From assembly GCF_003428335.1 (NCBI RefSeq), contig NZ_CP031704.1, forward strand, positions 930,001-994,000: a stretch of DNA of 64,000 bases. The letters are read 5' to 3'. A program made the position numbers and the translations under genes. This stretch comes from Solimonas sp. K1W22B-7 (lineage in GTDB: Bacteria > Pseudomonadota > Gammaproteobacteria > Nevskiales > Nevskiaceae). This document shows, piece after piece, positions 18,183-26,820 of this stretch. Position 1 is the first letter of the stretch. The number at the start of each line of letters is the position of its first letter. The notes beneath the pieces are model-generated. The model worked only from the letters and a program-made list of their open reading frames with translations, had not been told where the DNA came from and ran no database searches.

Positions 18183-18638
18183 ATGCACCTCTACTACGCT
18201 TTGGCGTTCGCGGTCGGGGTGCTGCTGCCGATCCAGACCGCGATCAACAGCGACCTGCGCACGCAGCTCGGCGGCAGCGTCATGCTGGCCACGATGATCT
18301 CCTTCGCCGTCGGCGCGCTGACCATGGCGCTGCTGGCGCTGGGCAGCGGCGAGCGCGGTGGCCTGCAGGCGCTGCCGCAGCTGCATTGGTGGCAGCTCAC
18401 CGGTGGCGTCCTCGGTGCGGCGATCGTCGCCGGCAGCATCCTGCTGGCACCGCGCATCGGCCTCGCCGGCATGGGCGCGCTGATCGTCGCCGGCCAGCTC
18501 TGCGCCTCGCTGCTGCTCGACCGCCAGGGGTTCCTGGGCCTGGCGGAGCGCGCCATCACCATGCCGCGCCTGCTGGGGGTCCTGCTGGTGCTGGCGGGGG
18601 TGCTGCTGGTCAACTACGGCGACCGCCTGCGGTCCTGA
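18183..18638 (+). CDS. DMT-superfamily membrane protein, DUF606/YdcZ type
   Basis: A 151-residue hydrophobic protein with about five membrane helices. The opening AFAVGVLLPIQTAINSDLR and the repeated glycine-rich helices ending LLGVLLVLAGVLLVNY match the YdcZ (DUF606) half-size drug/metabolite transporter family. Such proteins usually dimerise; the substrate is unknown. It follows the acyl-CoA synthetase gene closely. Confidence 0.75.
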   Translation: MHLYYALAFAVGVLLPIQTAINSDLRTQLGGSVMLATMISFAVGALTMALLALGSGERGGLQALPQLHWWQLTGGVLGAAIVAGSILLAPRIGLAGMGALIVAGQLCASLLLDRQGFLGLAERAITMPRLLGVLLVLAGVLLVNYGDRLRS

Positions 18639-18733
18639 CCGGACCGGGTCCGGCTCTTGTCCCGATCGCATATTCTCCTTCGCCCGCAGAGGCGCTAACC
18701 TGCGTCCTGGTGCCGCGTCCAGGAGGATGTGCC

Positions 18734-20191
18734 ATGCAGGAAAAGGTCCAGTCGATCTACCCCGAGGGTTCCCCCGAAGCCGCGCGCCTGCAGATGCTGC
18801 GCGTGTTCGAGCGGCAGCAGGAGACCGCGCAGCGCTGGCGCCGCTCCACCGCGCAGGAACGCATCGCCCGCATCAAGGCCTTGCGCGACGCCATGCTCGC
18901 GCACCAGCCGGCCCTGCAGGAAGCCGGCATGAAGGACTTCCGCAAGCCCGCCTCCGAGGTGGACCTGGAAATCCTCTCGGTGCTGGCCGACGCCTCCGAG
19001 TACCTCCACAGCCTCAAGGCCTGGATGAAGCCGCACCGCGTCTGGCCCACGCGCATGACCCTGGGCCTGAAGGGCTGGGTGCAGTACGAGCCGCGCGGCC
19101 GCTGCCTGATCATCTCGCCCTGGAACTATCCCCTGGTGCTGACCTTCGGCCCGCTGGTCGCCTGCCTCGGCGGCGGCAATACGGCGATGGTGAAGCCCTC
19201 GGAACTGACCCCGAACTTCTCGGCCTGCCTGGCGAAGATCCTGCGCGAGGTCTTCCCGGAAGAGGAGGTCGCGACCTTCGAGGGCGACGCCACGGTGTCC
19301 ACCGAGTTGCTGAAGCTGCCCTTCGACCACATCTTCTTCACCGGCAGCCCGGCGATCGGCAAGGTGGTGATGGCGGCGGCCGCCAAGCACCTGACCAGCG
19401 TCACGCTGGAGCTGGGCGGCAAGAGCCCGACGATCGTCGACGAAAGCGCCGACCTCGACGCGGCCGCGGAGACGATCATGTGGGGCAAGCTGCTCAACAG
19501 CGGCCAGACCTGCATCGCGCCGGACCATGTCTACGTACACGAGTCGGTGCGCGAGGCCTTCGTCGGGAAGTCCATCGCCGTGATCCGCCAGCGCTACGGC
19601 GACAACCCGCAGGCGCAGATGAACTCGCCGGACCTGGCCCACATCGTCAACACGCGGCATACCAAGCGTGTCGCCGCCCTGCTGGAGGACGCCAAGTCGC
19701 GCGGTGCGCGGGTGCTCTGCGGCGATTTCGTCTCCGAGGACCAGCAGTTCGTGGCGCCGACGCTGCTCGACCGGCTGCCGGAGGATGCCAGCATCATGCA
19801 GGAGGAGATTTTCGGGCCGCTGTGCCCGATCCTGCCCTACCGCGATATCGACGAAGTGATCCGCCGCGTCAACGCCGGTCCCAAACCGCTGGCGCTGTAC
19901 ATCTTCAGCAAGCAGCAGCGCAACATCGACCGCGTGCTGCAGGACACCAGCTCGGGCGGTGCCTGCATCAACCACGTCGTCGCGCAGTTCACCCACGGCA
20001 ACCTGCCGTTCGGCGGCGTCAACAACAGCGGCATCGGCAACACGCATGGCTTCTGGGGCTTCCGCGGCTTCTCGCACGAGAAGGCCATCGTGAAGACGCG
20101 CTTCATGCTGGCGCGCATGCTGTTCCCGCCCTATACCGACAAGGTGCGGCAGCAGATCAAGCTGCTGATCGGCTGGCTCAAGCTCTGGTGA
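18734..20191 (+). CDS. Aldehyde dehydrogenase (class 3-like)
   Basis: The 485-residue NAD(P)-dependent aldehyde dehydrogenase has SPWNYPLVLTFGPL (cofactor site), FTGSPAIGK, the catalytic Glu in LELGGKSP and the nucleophile Cys in SGQTCIAPD. The short N-terminus and hydrophobic C-terminal tail (RMLFPPYTDKVRQQIKLLIGWL) resemble class 3/fatty-aldehyde enzymes that associate with membranes. An AGGAGG ribosome site at 18721 fixes the ATG at 18734. It probably oxidises medium or long aldehydes to acids for the neighbouring acyl-CoA synthetases; that is inference from context. Confidence 0.88.
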   Translation: MQEKVQSIYPEGSPEAARLQMLRVFERQQETAQRWRRSTAQERIARIKALRDAMLAHQPALQEAGMKDFRKPASEVDLEILSVLADASEYLHSLKAWMKPHRVWPTRMTLGLKGWVQYEPRGRCLIISPWNYPLVLTFGPLVACLGGGNTAMVKPSELTPNFSACLAKILREVFPEEEVATFEGDATVSTELLKLPFDHIFFTGSPAIGKVVMAAAAKHLTSVTLELGGKSPTIVDESADLDAAAETIMWGKLLNSGQTCIAPDHVYVHESVREAFVGKSIAVIRQRYGDNPQAQMNSPDLAHIVNTRHTKRVAALLEDAKSRGARVLCGDFVSEDQQFVAPTLLDRLPEDASIMQEEIFGPLCPILPYRDIDEVIRRVNAGPKPLALYIFSKQQRNIDRVLQDTSSGGACINHVVAQFTHGNLPFGGVNNSGIGNTHGFWGFRGFSHEKAIVKTRFMLARMLFPPYTDKVRQQIKLLIGWLKLW

Positions 20192-20209
20192 ATTCCCGAA
20201 GCCATTTTT

Positions 20210-20283
20210 GCCGCGGATTACGCGGATAGACGCGGATACAGCAAAAAGCTGTTTGATCCGCGTTCATCCGCGTAGTCCGCGGC
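20210..20283. repeat. Triple-block inverted repeat, copy 1
   Basis: The left arm (20210-20237) contains three successive CGCGGAT blocks, and the right arm (20256-20283) contains their complements. The two 28-base arms differ at three positions. The loop has its own small hairpin, AGCAAAAAGCT. The element fills the gap between two converging genes, and a T-run (TTTTTT) follows near 20289. Its layout matches the different-sequence copy at 55285-55362. Confidence 0.75.
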
Positions 20284-20307
20284 TGAAATTTTTTCCGAGA
20301 TGAGGGT

Positions 20308-21621
20308 TCAGAGCCGGTCGGCGTTCTCCAGCAGGATCGCCGCGCCGAGGCCGCCGCCGGCGCAGCTGGAGACGATGGCGTAGCGCTTCTTCTCCTGCTG
20401 CAGGCGCCGTGCCGCGGTCGTCAGCAGGCGCACGCCGGTGGCGGCGAAGGGATTGCCCAGCGCCAGCGAGCCACCCCAGGTATTGAGCTTGTCCTCGGGG
20501 ATCGCGCCGAAGGCCCGCGACTGTCCGTGGCGCTCCTGTGCAAAGCCGGCGGAGGCCAGGCAGGCCTGGTTGGCCAGGATCTGCGCGGCGAAGGCCTCGT
20601 GCAGTTCCCAGACATCGACGTCGCCCAGGTCCAGGCCGTTGCGCTGCAGCAGCTTGGGGATCGCCATCGCCGGGCCCAGCAGCATCTCGCTGAAGAGATC
20701 GTCCACGCCGGCCAGCACGTAGTCGCGCACCACCGCCTGCGGCTCCAGCTTGAGACGCCGCGCGGCGCCGAGGCTGCCCAGCAGCATCGCTCCGGCACCG
20801 TCGGTCAGGCGCGAGGCATTGCCGGCGGTGACGATGCCGGCCTTGCGATCAAATACCGGCTTGAGCCGCGCCAGCGTCTCGGCGCTGGCATCGACGCGCA
20901 TGGAATCGTCGCGCGTCACCGGCGCGTCGCGACCGGCGACGCTCACCGGCACGATGTCCTCGGCGTAGCGGCCCTGCTCCCAAGCCTGCACCGCCAGCGC
21001 GTGGCTGCGCGCGGCGAAACGATCGCTGTCCTGACGGTTCACGCCGAACTTCTTCACCATCGCCTCGGTGCAGGCGCCCATGGTCTGCCTGGTGGTGAAG
21101 TCGGTGGCCGAGGGCATCTCCGGCAGCAGGTCGCGCGGGCGCAGCGTGCCCAGCACCCGCAGGGCGTTCCTTGCCGACCCATCCTGGTTCAGCCTCATCA
21201 GGCCGCGGCGCAGTGGCTGGCGCGCACGCACCGGCGGATCGGAGAAGGTCTCGGTGCCGCCGGCAATGGCCAGTTCGGCGCGGCCCATGGCGATCATGTC
21301 GCAGACGGTACCCACGGCGATGTTCGGCGACAGGCCGGCCATCGACAGCGTGAAGGCCGGGATGGTGCTCGGCAGGCCGGCATGGAGCATGGATTCGCGT
21401 GCGACGTTGGTGGTCTCCACCTCGTGCACCACCGTGCCCATCGCCACCACGTCGACGCGCGCGGCGTCGATGCCGGTCTTCTCGACCAGGCCGGCGATGG
21501 CCTTGGCGCCCAGCTCGTAGCTCATGAGCCGCGCATAGGCGCCGGCGGTTTCCATGAAGGGCGTGCGCGCGCCGCGCAGGATGACGGGGAGGCGGTCGTG
21601 CGGGTCCTGATTCTGCTTCAT
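20308..21621 (-). CDS. Thiolase-family protein lacking catalytic Cys and His
   Basis: The 437-residue protein has the full thiolase layout, closest to the FadI/trifunctional-beta type. The position of the nucleophile Cys holds Gly96 (MAGLSPN), fixed by the 25-residue spacing to AGGTE. The GHP histidine is Asn390 (GNPFAATG). Cys420 in CAGGG and the HEAFAAQ motif remain. Thiolysis by the usual ping-pong route should therefore be impossible. It could be a binding or structural partner or have a changed reaction. It is the last gene of the minus-strand catabolic operon. Confidence 0.8.
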   Translation of the reverse strand: MKQNQDPHDRLPVILRGARTPFMETAGAYARLMSYELGAKAIAGLVEKTGIDAARVDVVAMGTVVHEVETTNVARESMLHAGLPSTIPAFTLSMAGLSPNIAVGTVCDMIAMGRAELAIAGGTETFSDPPVRARQPLRRGLMRLNQDGSARNALRVLGTLRPRDLLPEMPSATDFTTRQTMGACTEAMVKKFGVNRQDSDRFAARSHALAVQAWEQGRYAEDIVPVSVAGRDAPVTRDDSMRVDASAETLARLKPVFDRKAGIVTAGNASRLTDGAGAMLLGSLGAARRLKLEPQAVVRDYVLAGVDDLFSEMLLGPAMAIPKLLQRNGLDLGDVDVWELHEAFAAQILANQACLASAGFAQERHGQSRAFGAIPEDKLNTWGGSLALGNPFAATGVRLLTTAARRLQQEKKRYAIVSSCAGGGLGAAILLENADRL

Positions 21622-21643
21622 CGCGGGGTCCTGGTGTCGTGAT

Positions 21644-22642
21644 TCAGGGATGCCAGATCGCCAGCTTGCGCCGGCGGCGTGTTTTTTTCTGCGGTGGCGG
21701 TGCCTGCAGTTGCTGCCGCAGGAAGCCGGCAATGTCCTGTCGTGCCTGGCGTGCTTCGGGAAACCAGCGCGCCAGCAGCGGGAAGGCATGCGGCAGCTGC
21801 GGCCAGATGTCCAGCCGCGTCGCCACGCCGGCCGCGCGCGCGCGCCGCGCGGCCCAGACGGCGTCGTCGAGCATGATCTCGGTATCGGCTGCCAGGAAGT
21901 ACAGCGGCGGGAAGCCGGCGAAGTTGGCGTACAGCGGCGACAGCTCCGGGTGCGAGCGGTCGGCGTCGCCGGAGTAGAAGTCGATGGCCGCGCGCAGGGC
22001 GCTGTGCGGCACCATCGGGTCGGCCTGCTGGTTGCGGCGGCGAGAGGGCAGGGCATTGAGCCCGGTCAGGTCGGTGACCGGCGAGATGATGACGCTGGCG
22101 GCCGGCAGCGGCAGGCCCAGGCGGCGCAGGCGGTGCAGCAGGGCCAGTACCAGCTGGCCGCCGGCGGATTCGCCGACCAGCACGATGCGTCGCGCCGCGA
22201 AGCCCGCGGCCAGTGCCCGCCGGTAGGCCGATTCGCAATCGTCGAGCGCTGCCGGATAGCGGTGCTGCGGCGTCAAGCGGTAGTCCGGCATGAAGCCGAC
22301 GGCGCCGAGGTCGCGGCAGAGGCGCGCGTGGAAACCCAGGTGCAGCAAGGGGATGACCGGCAGGAAGAAGCCGCCGCCGTGCAGGTACAGCACCAGGTCA
22401 CGCCCGCTGTCGCCGATATCGCCGAGCGAGGCGCCCGGCACGCCACCCCAGCCGGCATAGCTCAGCGGCAGGCCGCCGAAGCTGGAGCGCGGGGTTCGCG
22501 GAAACACGGTCTGGTACAGCGGGTAGGCCGCGGCCGGCGCCAGCGCCAGGCTGTGCAGCAATGGCTTGAGCACCAGGCGCATCTGCCGGATGCGCGCGCG
22601 GGTGCTGGCGCTGAGCTCGATCGGAAGCGGCGTTTCGTCCAC
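21644..22642 (-). CDS. Alpha/beta hydrolase, HSL-type esterase
   Basis: The 332-residue esterase belongs to the hormone-sensitive-lipase-like family. It has oxyanion motif HGGGF, nucleophile GESAGG, acid residue in AADTEIMLDD and His in LPHAFPL. No signal peptide is seen, so it acts in the cytoplasm. Likely substrates are short or medium acyl esters. The basic tail KKTRRRRK is unusual. It lies between the MaoC and thiolase genes, 22 bases upstream of the thiolase start. Confidence 0.82.
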   Translation of the reverse strand: MDETPLPIELSASTRARIRQMRLVLKPLLHSLALAPAAAYPLYQTVFPRTPRSSFGGLPLSYAGWGGVPGASLGDIGDSGRDLVLYLHGGGFFLPVIPLLHLGFHARLCRDLGAVGFMPDYRLTPQHRYPAALDDCESAYRRALAAGFAARRIVLVGESAGGQLVLALLHRLRRLGLPLPAASVIISPVTDLTGLNALPSRRRNQQADPMVPHSALRAAIDFYSGDADRSHPELSPLYANFAGFPPLYFLAADTEIMLDDAVWAARRARAAGVATRLDIWPQLPHAFPLLARWFPEARQARQDIAGFLRQQLQAPPPQKKTRRRRKLAIWHP

Positions 22643-22647
22643 GGCGA

Positions 22648-23529
22648 TCAGCGCAGCAGGAAGCTGCCGGCCAGATGCACCGAGCCGTCGCGGGCGAGCA
22701 GGCGGAAGGCGCGGCGTCCTTCCGCATCGGGCGCGGCGACCTGTACCTGCAGGCCTTCATTCGGCAGCGGCAGCGGCTTGACGAAGCGCAGGTCGATATC
22801 GGCGATGTCATGGCCGGCATCGGCCAGCACCTCCCAGGTGCGTGCCACGCTGCCGAAGCCGTGCAGGATGCAGCCGCGGAACTTCGTGCGCCGCGCCAGC
22901 GGCCAGAAGGTGTGGATCGGATTGAAGTCGCCGGTGACCAGGGCGAAGTTGAGGCCGTCGTCGGCCGCGACAGACCAGTGGCCCACGGTCTCGAACGCCG
23001 GCTCCTCTCGGGCTGCCGCCTTCGCCTTGGCCGCAGCACGCTTCGGAATCGCGGCATAGCTGTCCACGATCACCGCCTCGGGCTGCTGGGCCCAGCCGGC
23101 AATGACGCGGCTGTGGATGCGCACGCGCTGGGCGTCTTCCGATACGTCCTGCAGCTGGCCCCGCAGCTGAAGGGCCGCGCCGCGCGGCAGCGCCGCCTTC
23201 AGCTGCAGGCGCAGGCCCTGGTTGAGGATGGAGGTGACGTCGTAGGGCGCCTGCCCGCCGACGCGCGCCAGCATCGCGAAAGCCCAGTGGCTGCAGAAAT
23301 GCGGCGGCAGCACATCGCGGTAGCGTTCCGGCGGTGCGCCGGCCCAGGCGGCATAGGCATCCACCAGCCGATCCGAAGGCGCGGCGAAGCGCGTGACGAT
23401 CGGCTGCGGCGTCTCGGGTACGCGGCGCGGGCGCGTCAGCGGGCTCATGGAGCGCAGCGCCACGCCGAAGGAGGTGACCAGCGTCGGGATCTGCTCGCGG
23501 GCCAGGGTCAGGGAAGTGGTGAGGCTCAT
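22648..23529 (-). CDS. MaoC-like hydratase, double hotdog
   Basis: The 293-residue protein ends in a MaoC domain with the hydratase motif GDFNPIHTFWPLARRTKFRGCILHG (Asp201 and His206 are the catalytic pair). The N-terminal half looks like a degenerate second hotdog repeat, as in eukaryote-like 2-enoyl-CoA hydratase 2. It probably hydrates trans-2-enoyl-CoA to (R)-3-hydroxyacyl-CoA in the beta-oxidation scheme of this operon. The start at 23529 is the one that fits the family length. Confidence 0.75.
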   Translation of the reverse strand: MSLTTSLTLAREQIPTLVTSFGVALRSMSPLTRPRRVPETPQPIVTRFAAPSDRLVDAYAAWAGAPPERYRDVLPPHFCSHWAFAMLARVGGQAPYDVTSILNQGLRLQLKAALPRGAALQLRGQLQDVSEDAQRVRIHSRVIAGWAQQPEAVIVDSYAAIPKRAAAKAKAAAREEPAFETVGHWSVAADDGLNFALVTGDFNPIHTFWPLARRTKFRGCILHGFGSVARTWEVLADAGHDIADIDLRFVKPLPLPNEGLQVQVAAPDAEGRRAFRLLARDGSVHLAGSFLLR

Positions 23530-23555
23530 GAAGTTTCTCTTCGACGGAGGGGGAT

Positions 23556-25118
23556 TCATTCGCAGCCGGCGCGGATGTCTTCGCAATGCTGGCGCTTGCC
23601 GGAGCGGTCGGGGTAGTCGCGCGCCGAGCGGTAGTGGAAACTCATCTTGACCGCGCCATGCTCGCCGGCATCGTCCACCAGCCGCTGGTCGGCATCGGCG
23701 TAGCCGGGCTCGCCGGGCTTCTTCAGCCAGCGGTCGAGCCAGGCGACGGTGTAGTAGGTGATCGCCGGCAGGCCGTAGCCGCCGCGGCAGGCACCGCTGG
23801 AGGTGTCCGGGCACCAGGAGGTGGCGGGCGCGTCGGCGATCGGCGAGAAGTCCAGGTGCGTGGTGCCCTGGAAGCCGAGGCTGTAGACCGGCACACCGGT
23901 TTCCTGCCAGAGCTGGAAGGCCTGCTTGTGGTTCTCCGGATCGGGCGGCAGCAGGTACGGCACCATCGTGGCCAGGCCGTAGTCGGCGCTGAAGCTCAGC
24001 GAGGGAACGCGCGGGGCGAAGTCCGGCAGCTTGCCGCCCGCGCCGACGATCTGTACGAGCAGCCTGCAGAGCTCGTTCGACAGCGGTGCGTTGTCGCAGG
24101 GTGCCAGGCCGTGGCCATCGGGCGTGATCAGGCTGTCCCAGGCAACCGCGGCCTTGACCGGGTTGCGGCTGTCGAGCCGGCCGGGCCAGGGGTCCGCACC
24201 CGGCGCGCCATAGCCCTGCACCACCGACACGCCGATCGCGCCGAGCGAATGGCCAGCGATGCCGATGCGCTCGCGGTCGAGCGTCGCGTGCTCGGGGTTG
24301 TAGGGCGCGACCTCGGTAGGGTAGCTGCCGGCGCAGTCGAGGTTGTGCGGATACGGCGTCGCCGGCGTGGATTCGAGGAAGTCGACCGCGTCCACCAGGT
24401 TGAGCCAGAACACCTCGGGGTTGGCGTTGGTGCCCAGGCCGCCGGCCGGCGTGATGAAATCGGAGCGTCCCTGGCCGCGCGGGTCATAGCTCAGCACCTG
24501 GTAGCCGGCGCGCACCAGTGCCTGTGCCGCCCACCAGTAGGAGGATTCCGGTGCGCCGATCGAACCGTTGTCGATCACCACGGCCGGTAGCCGCTGGCCC
24601 GGCGCAAGGGTCTTCGGACGCCAGGCCCTGCCGCTCAGGCGCGCGCAGTCCCGGTCGTAGAACACCACCGGCGTCACGACCGCCTCGTTCTCGTAGAACG
24701 CGCGGCCGTCGGGCCCCTCGGCCTGCGGCCAGCGATAGGGATCGCCGGCGCAGACCAGGGCCTGCGTCGCGCAATAGGGCAGCACGGTGCTGGTCAGCAG
24801 CCAGCTCGGATCGGCGAGGTTGCGCGCCAGCAGGGCCTGCGTGCTGGCGGCCGCCTGGGCCAGCAGGCGCGCGGTGAAGGCCAGGTTGGTGGCCTGCTCC
24901 AGCGGCGCCTCGCCCAGCCTGGCGAAGTTGCCGGCCTCGCAGGCCAGCCACTGCGCGGAAGGGTAGCTGGCCAGGTCGCAGCCGCGATCGAGATTGCGCG
25001 GCGGCGTGGGCACCACGCCGGACGACGCTCCCGATACCTCGTCCGAGCTGTTGCAGGCCGCCAGCCACAGGCCGGCGAGTGCGAGGACGGCGCCCCTTGC
25101 CGCATGACGATTCGACAT
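23556..25118 (-). CDS. Secreted alpha/beta-hydrolase lipoprotein
   Basis: The product is a 520-residue lipoprotein: signal peptide with LAGLWLAAC lipobox (Cys about 22), then a Ser/Gly linker and a large alpha/beta-hydrolase domain. The nucleophile elbow is GHSLG; YDPRGQGRSDF lies on the cap side and His probably in GTTHLDF. About ten cysteines suggest disulfides outside the cytoplasm. It may cleave ester or lipid substrates at the envelope so that released acids enter the CoA ligase and dehydrogenase encoded upstream. Confidence 0.75.
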   Translation of the reverse strand: MSNRHAARGAVLALAGLWLAACNSSDEVSGASSGVVPTPPRNLDRGCDLASYPSAQWLACEAGNFARLGEAPLEQATNLAFTARLLAQAAASTQALLARNLADPSWLLTSTVLPYCATQALVCAGDPYRWPQAEGPDGRAFYENEAVVTPVVFYDRDCARLSGRAWRPKTLAPGQRLPAVVIDNGSIGAPESSYWWAAQALVRAGYQVLSYDPRGQGRSDFITPAGGLGTNANPEVFWLNLVDAVDFLESTPATPYPHNLDCAGSYPTEVAPYNPEHATLDRERIGIAGHSLGAIGVSVVQGYGAPGADPWPGRLDSRNPVKAAVAWDSLITPDGHGLAPCDNAPLSNELCRLLVQIVGAGGKLPDFAPRVPSLSFSADYGLATMVPYLLPPDPENHKQAFQLWQETGVPVYSLGFQGTTHLDFSPIADAPATSWCPDTSSGACRGGYGLPAITYYTVAWLDRWLKKPGEPGYADADQRLVDDAGEHGAVKMSFHYRSARDYPDRSGKRQHCEDIRAGCE

Positions 25119-25138
25119 GTTTTTCTCTCCCCCTCGTC

Positions 25139-26818
25139 CTATTGCCAGATTACCGGCTTGCGCTGCGCATACCAGCCTTCCAGCTTCGGGCCGTAGGTGT
25201 CGTCGATGATGTTGCGCTTGATCTTGAGCGTCGGAGTGAGAAAGCCGTTGTCGATGTTCCACTGCTCGGCGACGACGGTGACGAAGTCGAGTTGCTCGTG
25301 GTCGTCGAGTTCGGCGTTGACCGTGTCCACGTGCGCCGCAATCGTGCGGCCCATGGCCTCGCGGGCCGCGGGGTCGGAGGCGCGCTTCATCGCCTCCGGT
25401 GACAGCATCAGCACCGCGCAGGGCTGGCCCTGGTAGGCGCCACCGGTGACGCAGCAGGCTTCCACGTCCGGATGGCCCGCGAGCTTGTTCTCGATCGGCG
25501 CGGGCGCGACGAACTTGCCCTTGGCGGTCTTGAACAGTTCCTTCACGCGGCCCGTGATCTTCAGCCGGCCCAGCTCGTCGATGGAGCCCTTGTCACCGGT
25601 GCGGATGTAGCCGTCCTCGGTGAACAGCTCGCGGGTCTTTTCCGGCTCCTTGTAGTAGCCCAGTGTGTTGCAGGGGCTCTTGCACAGGATTTCGCCGACT
25701 TCGGACAGCTTGTGCTTGACCCCGTCGATGGGCTGGCCGACGTAGCCGACGCGCACCGAACCCTTCTGGCACATGTGCGTCAGGCCGAAGAACTCGGTCA
25801 TGCCGTAGCCTTCGAGCAGTTCCAGGCCGAGGCCGCGGTACCAGTTCATCGTCGCTTCGGGCAGCGGCGCCGCGCCGCTGCCGGCCATGCGCACCGAATC
25901 CAGGCCCAGTTGCTTCAGGATCTTGCTGCGGATCAGGCCACGCAGCAGCGGGACGCGCAGCAGGCGCTGGAGCTTTTCCTCCGGCAGCCTGCCGCTGACG
26001 CCCTGCTGGAACTTGACCCACAGCCGTGGCACCGAGATGAACATGGTGGGGCGCGCGCGCCGCAGGTCGGCCAGGAAGGTTTCCAGCGACTCGGTGAAGT
26101 ACAGCCGCGAGCCGGTGCGGAACGCCCCCACCTCCAGGGTCGAGCGCTCCGCAGCGTGCGAGAGCGGCAGGTAGGACAGCCCACGATCTTCCGAGCTTGC
26201 GCCTACCGACGGCGAGCGCGCGGCGAAATCGCCCATCCAGCCCAGCGTGGCGAAGCTGTGCATCACACCCTTGGGCATGCCGGTGGTACCGGAGGTGTAC
26301 ATGATCGTCGCCAGCTCGCCGGGCGGGCGTACGGGATTGCCTTCCAGTGGCTCGGTCCTGGCGACGATGTCGTCCCAGGTCGCGTAGGCGTTGGGCGGCG
26401 AGTACGGGAAGGAGATGCGCAGCACGCCTTCGGGCACACCCTTGAGCATCTCGTCCCAGGCATCCAGCCTGCCGGCGAAGATCGCGCGCGCCTCGCTGTG
26501 CTCCATGATCTGGCGCACCGAGTGCGCGGTCAGCGTCGGATACAGCGGCACGGAGACGTAGCCGGCCATCATGATCGCCATGTCTGCCATGATCCAGTGC
26601 GCGCAGTTCTTCGACATCAGCGCGACATTCGATCCGGGCGGGAGGCCCTGCGCCTGCAGCCAGGCCGCCACGCGCCGTGCTTCGTCCACCGCCTGCGCCC
26701 AGGTGTAGTCCTTGGCGACGCCGTCGATAGGCTGGGTCAGGAACACCTTGCTGGCGCGTTCCTTCTCCCAGTGCCAGATGCGCTGCAGCGGAAGATTCTG
26801 GTCGGCGACGACGCTCAT
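25139..26818 (-). CDS. AMP-binding fatty acid-CoA ligase
   Basis: This 559-residue ANL ligase has the ATP loop MYTSGTTGMPKGVMHSF, GYGMTEFFGLTH and TGDKGSIDELGRLKITGRVKELFKTAKGKFV. The last motif is typical of the long-chain (FACS-like) group. It converts a carboxylic acid to its CoA ester in the cytoplasm. Its ATG is two bases past the stop of the acyl-CoA dehydrogenase, so both are one transcript. Substrate chain length cannot be told from sequence. Confidence 0.85.
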   Translation of the reverse strand: MSVVADQNLPLQRIWHWEKERASKVFLTQPIDGVAKDYTWAQAVDEARRVAAWLQAQGLPPGSNVALMSKNCAHWIMADMAIMMAGYVSVPLYPTLTAHSVRQIMEHSEARAIFAGRLDAWDEMLKGVPEGVLRISFPYSPPNAYATWDDIVARTEPLEGNPVRPPGELATIMYTSGTTGMPKGVMHSFATLGWMGDFAARSPSVGASSEDRGLSYLPLSHAAERSTLEVGAFRTGSRLYFTESLETFLADLRRARPTMFISVPRLWVKFQQGVSGRLPEEKLQRLLRVPLLRGLIRSKILKQLGLDSVRMAGSGAAPLPEATMNWYRGLGLELLEGYGMTEFFGLTHMCQKGSVRVGYVGQPIDGVKHKLSEVGEILCKSPCNTLGYYKEPEKTRELFTEDGYIRTGDKGSIDELGRLKITGRVKELFKTAKGKFVAPAPIENKLAGHPDVEACCVTGGAYQGQPCAVLMLSPEAMKRASDPAAREAMGRTIAAHVDTVNAELDDHEQLDFVTVVAEQWNIDNGFLTPTLKIKRNIIDDTYGPKLEGWYAQRKPVIWQ

Positions 26819-26820
26819 CT

